Below, piece by piece: positions 63,033 to 64,000 of a stretch of 64,000 nucleotides of DNA. Location of the stretch: positions 3,185,001-3,249,000 of the forward strand of contig JAZARR010000059.1 of assembly GCA_037389465.1 (NCBI GenBank), read 5' to 3'. The DNA comes from Baylisascaris procyonis. Taxonomy: Eukaryota; Nematoda; Chromadorea; Rhabditida; Ascarididae. The notes under the pieces are model-generated. The model was not told the origin of the DNA, did no database searches, and saw only the letters and a program-made list of their open reading frames with translations. Both the position numbers and the translations under genes were made by a program. Numbering within the stretch: position 1 is the first letter of the stretch; every line of letters starts with the position of its first letter.

Positions 63033-63083
63033 ATGAGACGAAAAGCGTCGTCGTCTATCAGAAGTGATCGACGTCGCTTGCAG
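63033..63083 (+). CDS. Candidate alternative first exon (MRRKASSSIRSDRRRLQ)
   Basis: An ATG opens 17 codons of a very basic, Ser-rich peptide ending CAG|GTGTGT (phase 0). It sits in a GC-richer patch 166 bases before the signal-peptide exon at 63199, and both end in phase 0. They could be alternative starts of one gene, or this may be 5' leader sequence. Confidence 0.25.
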
Positions 63084-63198
63084 GTGTGTCTGTGTGTATT
63101 TGTGCGTGTCGCACCGAGTGCATGAGCTATTGATTTCGAGGAAAAAGCAGTAGCTCGCACGCAGCAGCCAGTGCTCGCCAACAGCTCAACAACACGCC

Positions 63199-63255
63199 AT
63201 GAAGCTACTCTCGTCGGCCTTCTTTTTGCTCACGTTCATCCCGAATTCGCAACAG
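63199..63255 (+). CDS. First coding exon of a secreted or membrane protein (signal peptide); gene continues past the window
   Basis: ATG in a good context (ACGCCATGA) opens MKLLSSAFFLLTFIPNSQQ, a classic signal peptide with a basic N-end, a hydrophobic core and a polar end. It is followed by a strong CAG|GTAACA donor (phase 0). The upstream 250 bases are GC-richer, as expected of a 5' leader or promoter. No following exon with matching phase was found before 64000. A frame after TTTTTTAAG near 63642 needs phase 1 and does not fit. The mature protein is therefore unknown. Confidence 0.5.
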
Positions 63256-64000
63256 GTAACATACGGGCATATTATACTCGCAGACATGTCTACATATGTG
63301 CACACGCACGCACATGTACATACATGCATACCTGCATGCACACATGCAAATACGATATATACCTGCAAACACTTAGGTAGCTGTTTATCATACACATCAC
63401 TATATGCGTGATGCCTGATGCCACTGGCATACTACATGACGTTAACCGAATTATATGACGGTAGGAGAAGGAAGAATTCCAATTAGTGAAGCAGTGGAAT
63501 AAATTCATGTGAAGTTGCACATCTAAAAGCGAGGTTGAGTATTGCATGCGGTTATAATTCGCATTACACGGAAACATTTCGTTTAAAAATTGTAAACAAA
63601 ATAACATCGTTGACTGATATTTTTATGAACTATTTTTTAAGGTCTTAAAACAACAGCTGTTACAACGGATTTGTCAGTGAAACAAAGAACAAACAAAGCA
63701 TCGTTTAATGAGAGTTGTCTAAGCGGGACTATCGTTTTATCTTTGCGAGCAAACATTCCCATTTATCGATTCTTAAAGATGTTGACTGAATTATTTATTT
63801 TGTACTTTAACACTTTTCTCATTACTTGTATTACAAAAAAATGCTTTTTTAAGTTGTGAAAATCATTCGTTTTTTCATTCAAAAAGTGAAAACAGAGATT
63901 ATTGATCAGTTAAGCTTGAGGTTCCTGTTTGCTTTTCACGTCCTTTAAATTTGGATGGCAAGCAGCCGCTGAAATAATGAACCAAGAGATAAAGTTGAGA
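63256..64000 (+). other. Presumed first intron of the signal-peptide gene
   Basis: It begins with a degenerate CA/TG-rich tract (about 63297-63350). A frame at 63671-63859 lacks a fitting splice site. Nothing else is seen up to the window edge. Confidence 0.35.

Overview
This is a eukaryotic window that reads like a nematode chromosome segment, most likely from a clade V (strongylid or hookworm-like) worm. It is AT-rich and gene-sparse. Introns run from a few hundred bases to about 2.5 kb, with nematode-style borders (TTTTAG or TTTCAG acceptors, GTAAGT donors). The space between genes holds decayed mariner and non-LTR retrotransposon pieces. There is no sign of bacterial genes, operons or CRISPR. 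The species call is inference; no rRNA, tRNA or spliced-leader gene was found.

The centrepiece is one complete gene on the minus strand, 35003 down to 22065. Ten exons join in phase to give a 533-residue diacylglycerol kinase of the epsilon type (C. elegans dgk-2-like). It has an N-terminal membrane helix, two C1 zinc fingers, the GGDGT catalytic domain and the accessory domain. Its last intron appears to use a rare GC donor. A competing in-phase GT donor would insert 53 residues.

Layout, left to right. At 1-258 (+) is an internal or 3' exon of a UBALD/FAM100 homologue, with a possible last exon at 2164-2302 ending just before AATAAA; the intron between them carries a long TAA microsatellite. 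At 8522-7098 (-) are the last two exons of a charged, coiled-coil protein with an AFxxWLxxKK motif; candidate further exons lie at 11.2 and 14.7 kb. At 16.2-17.3 kb (+) is a decayed LINE, and at 20.1-20.75 kb (+) a decayed mariner transposase. The DGK gene fills 22.0-35.0 kb. A second LINE fragment lies at 38.2-38.5 kb. From 37 to 58 kb there is no gene I can defend, only weak single-exon candidates. At 58.97 kb (+) and 63.2 kb (+) are candidate first exons coding for a membrane anchor and a signal peptide; the second points to a gene continuing past the right edge.

The DGK, the UBALD exon, the mariner relic and the first LINE relic rest on recognisable protein motifs. The coiled-coil gene rests on splice sites and phase agreement. 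Most other candidates are inference from reading frames, splice-like borders and composition and are scored accordingly. No gene clearly works in a pathway with its neighbours here; they look like independent loci.
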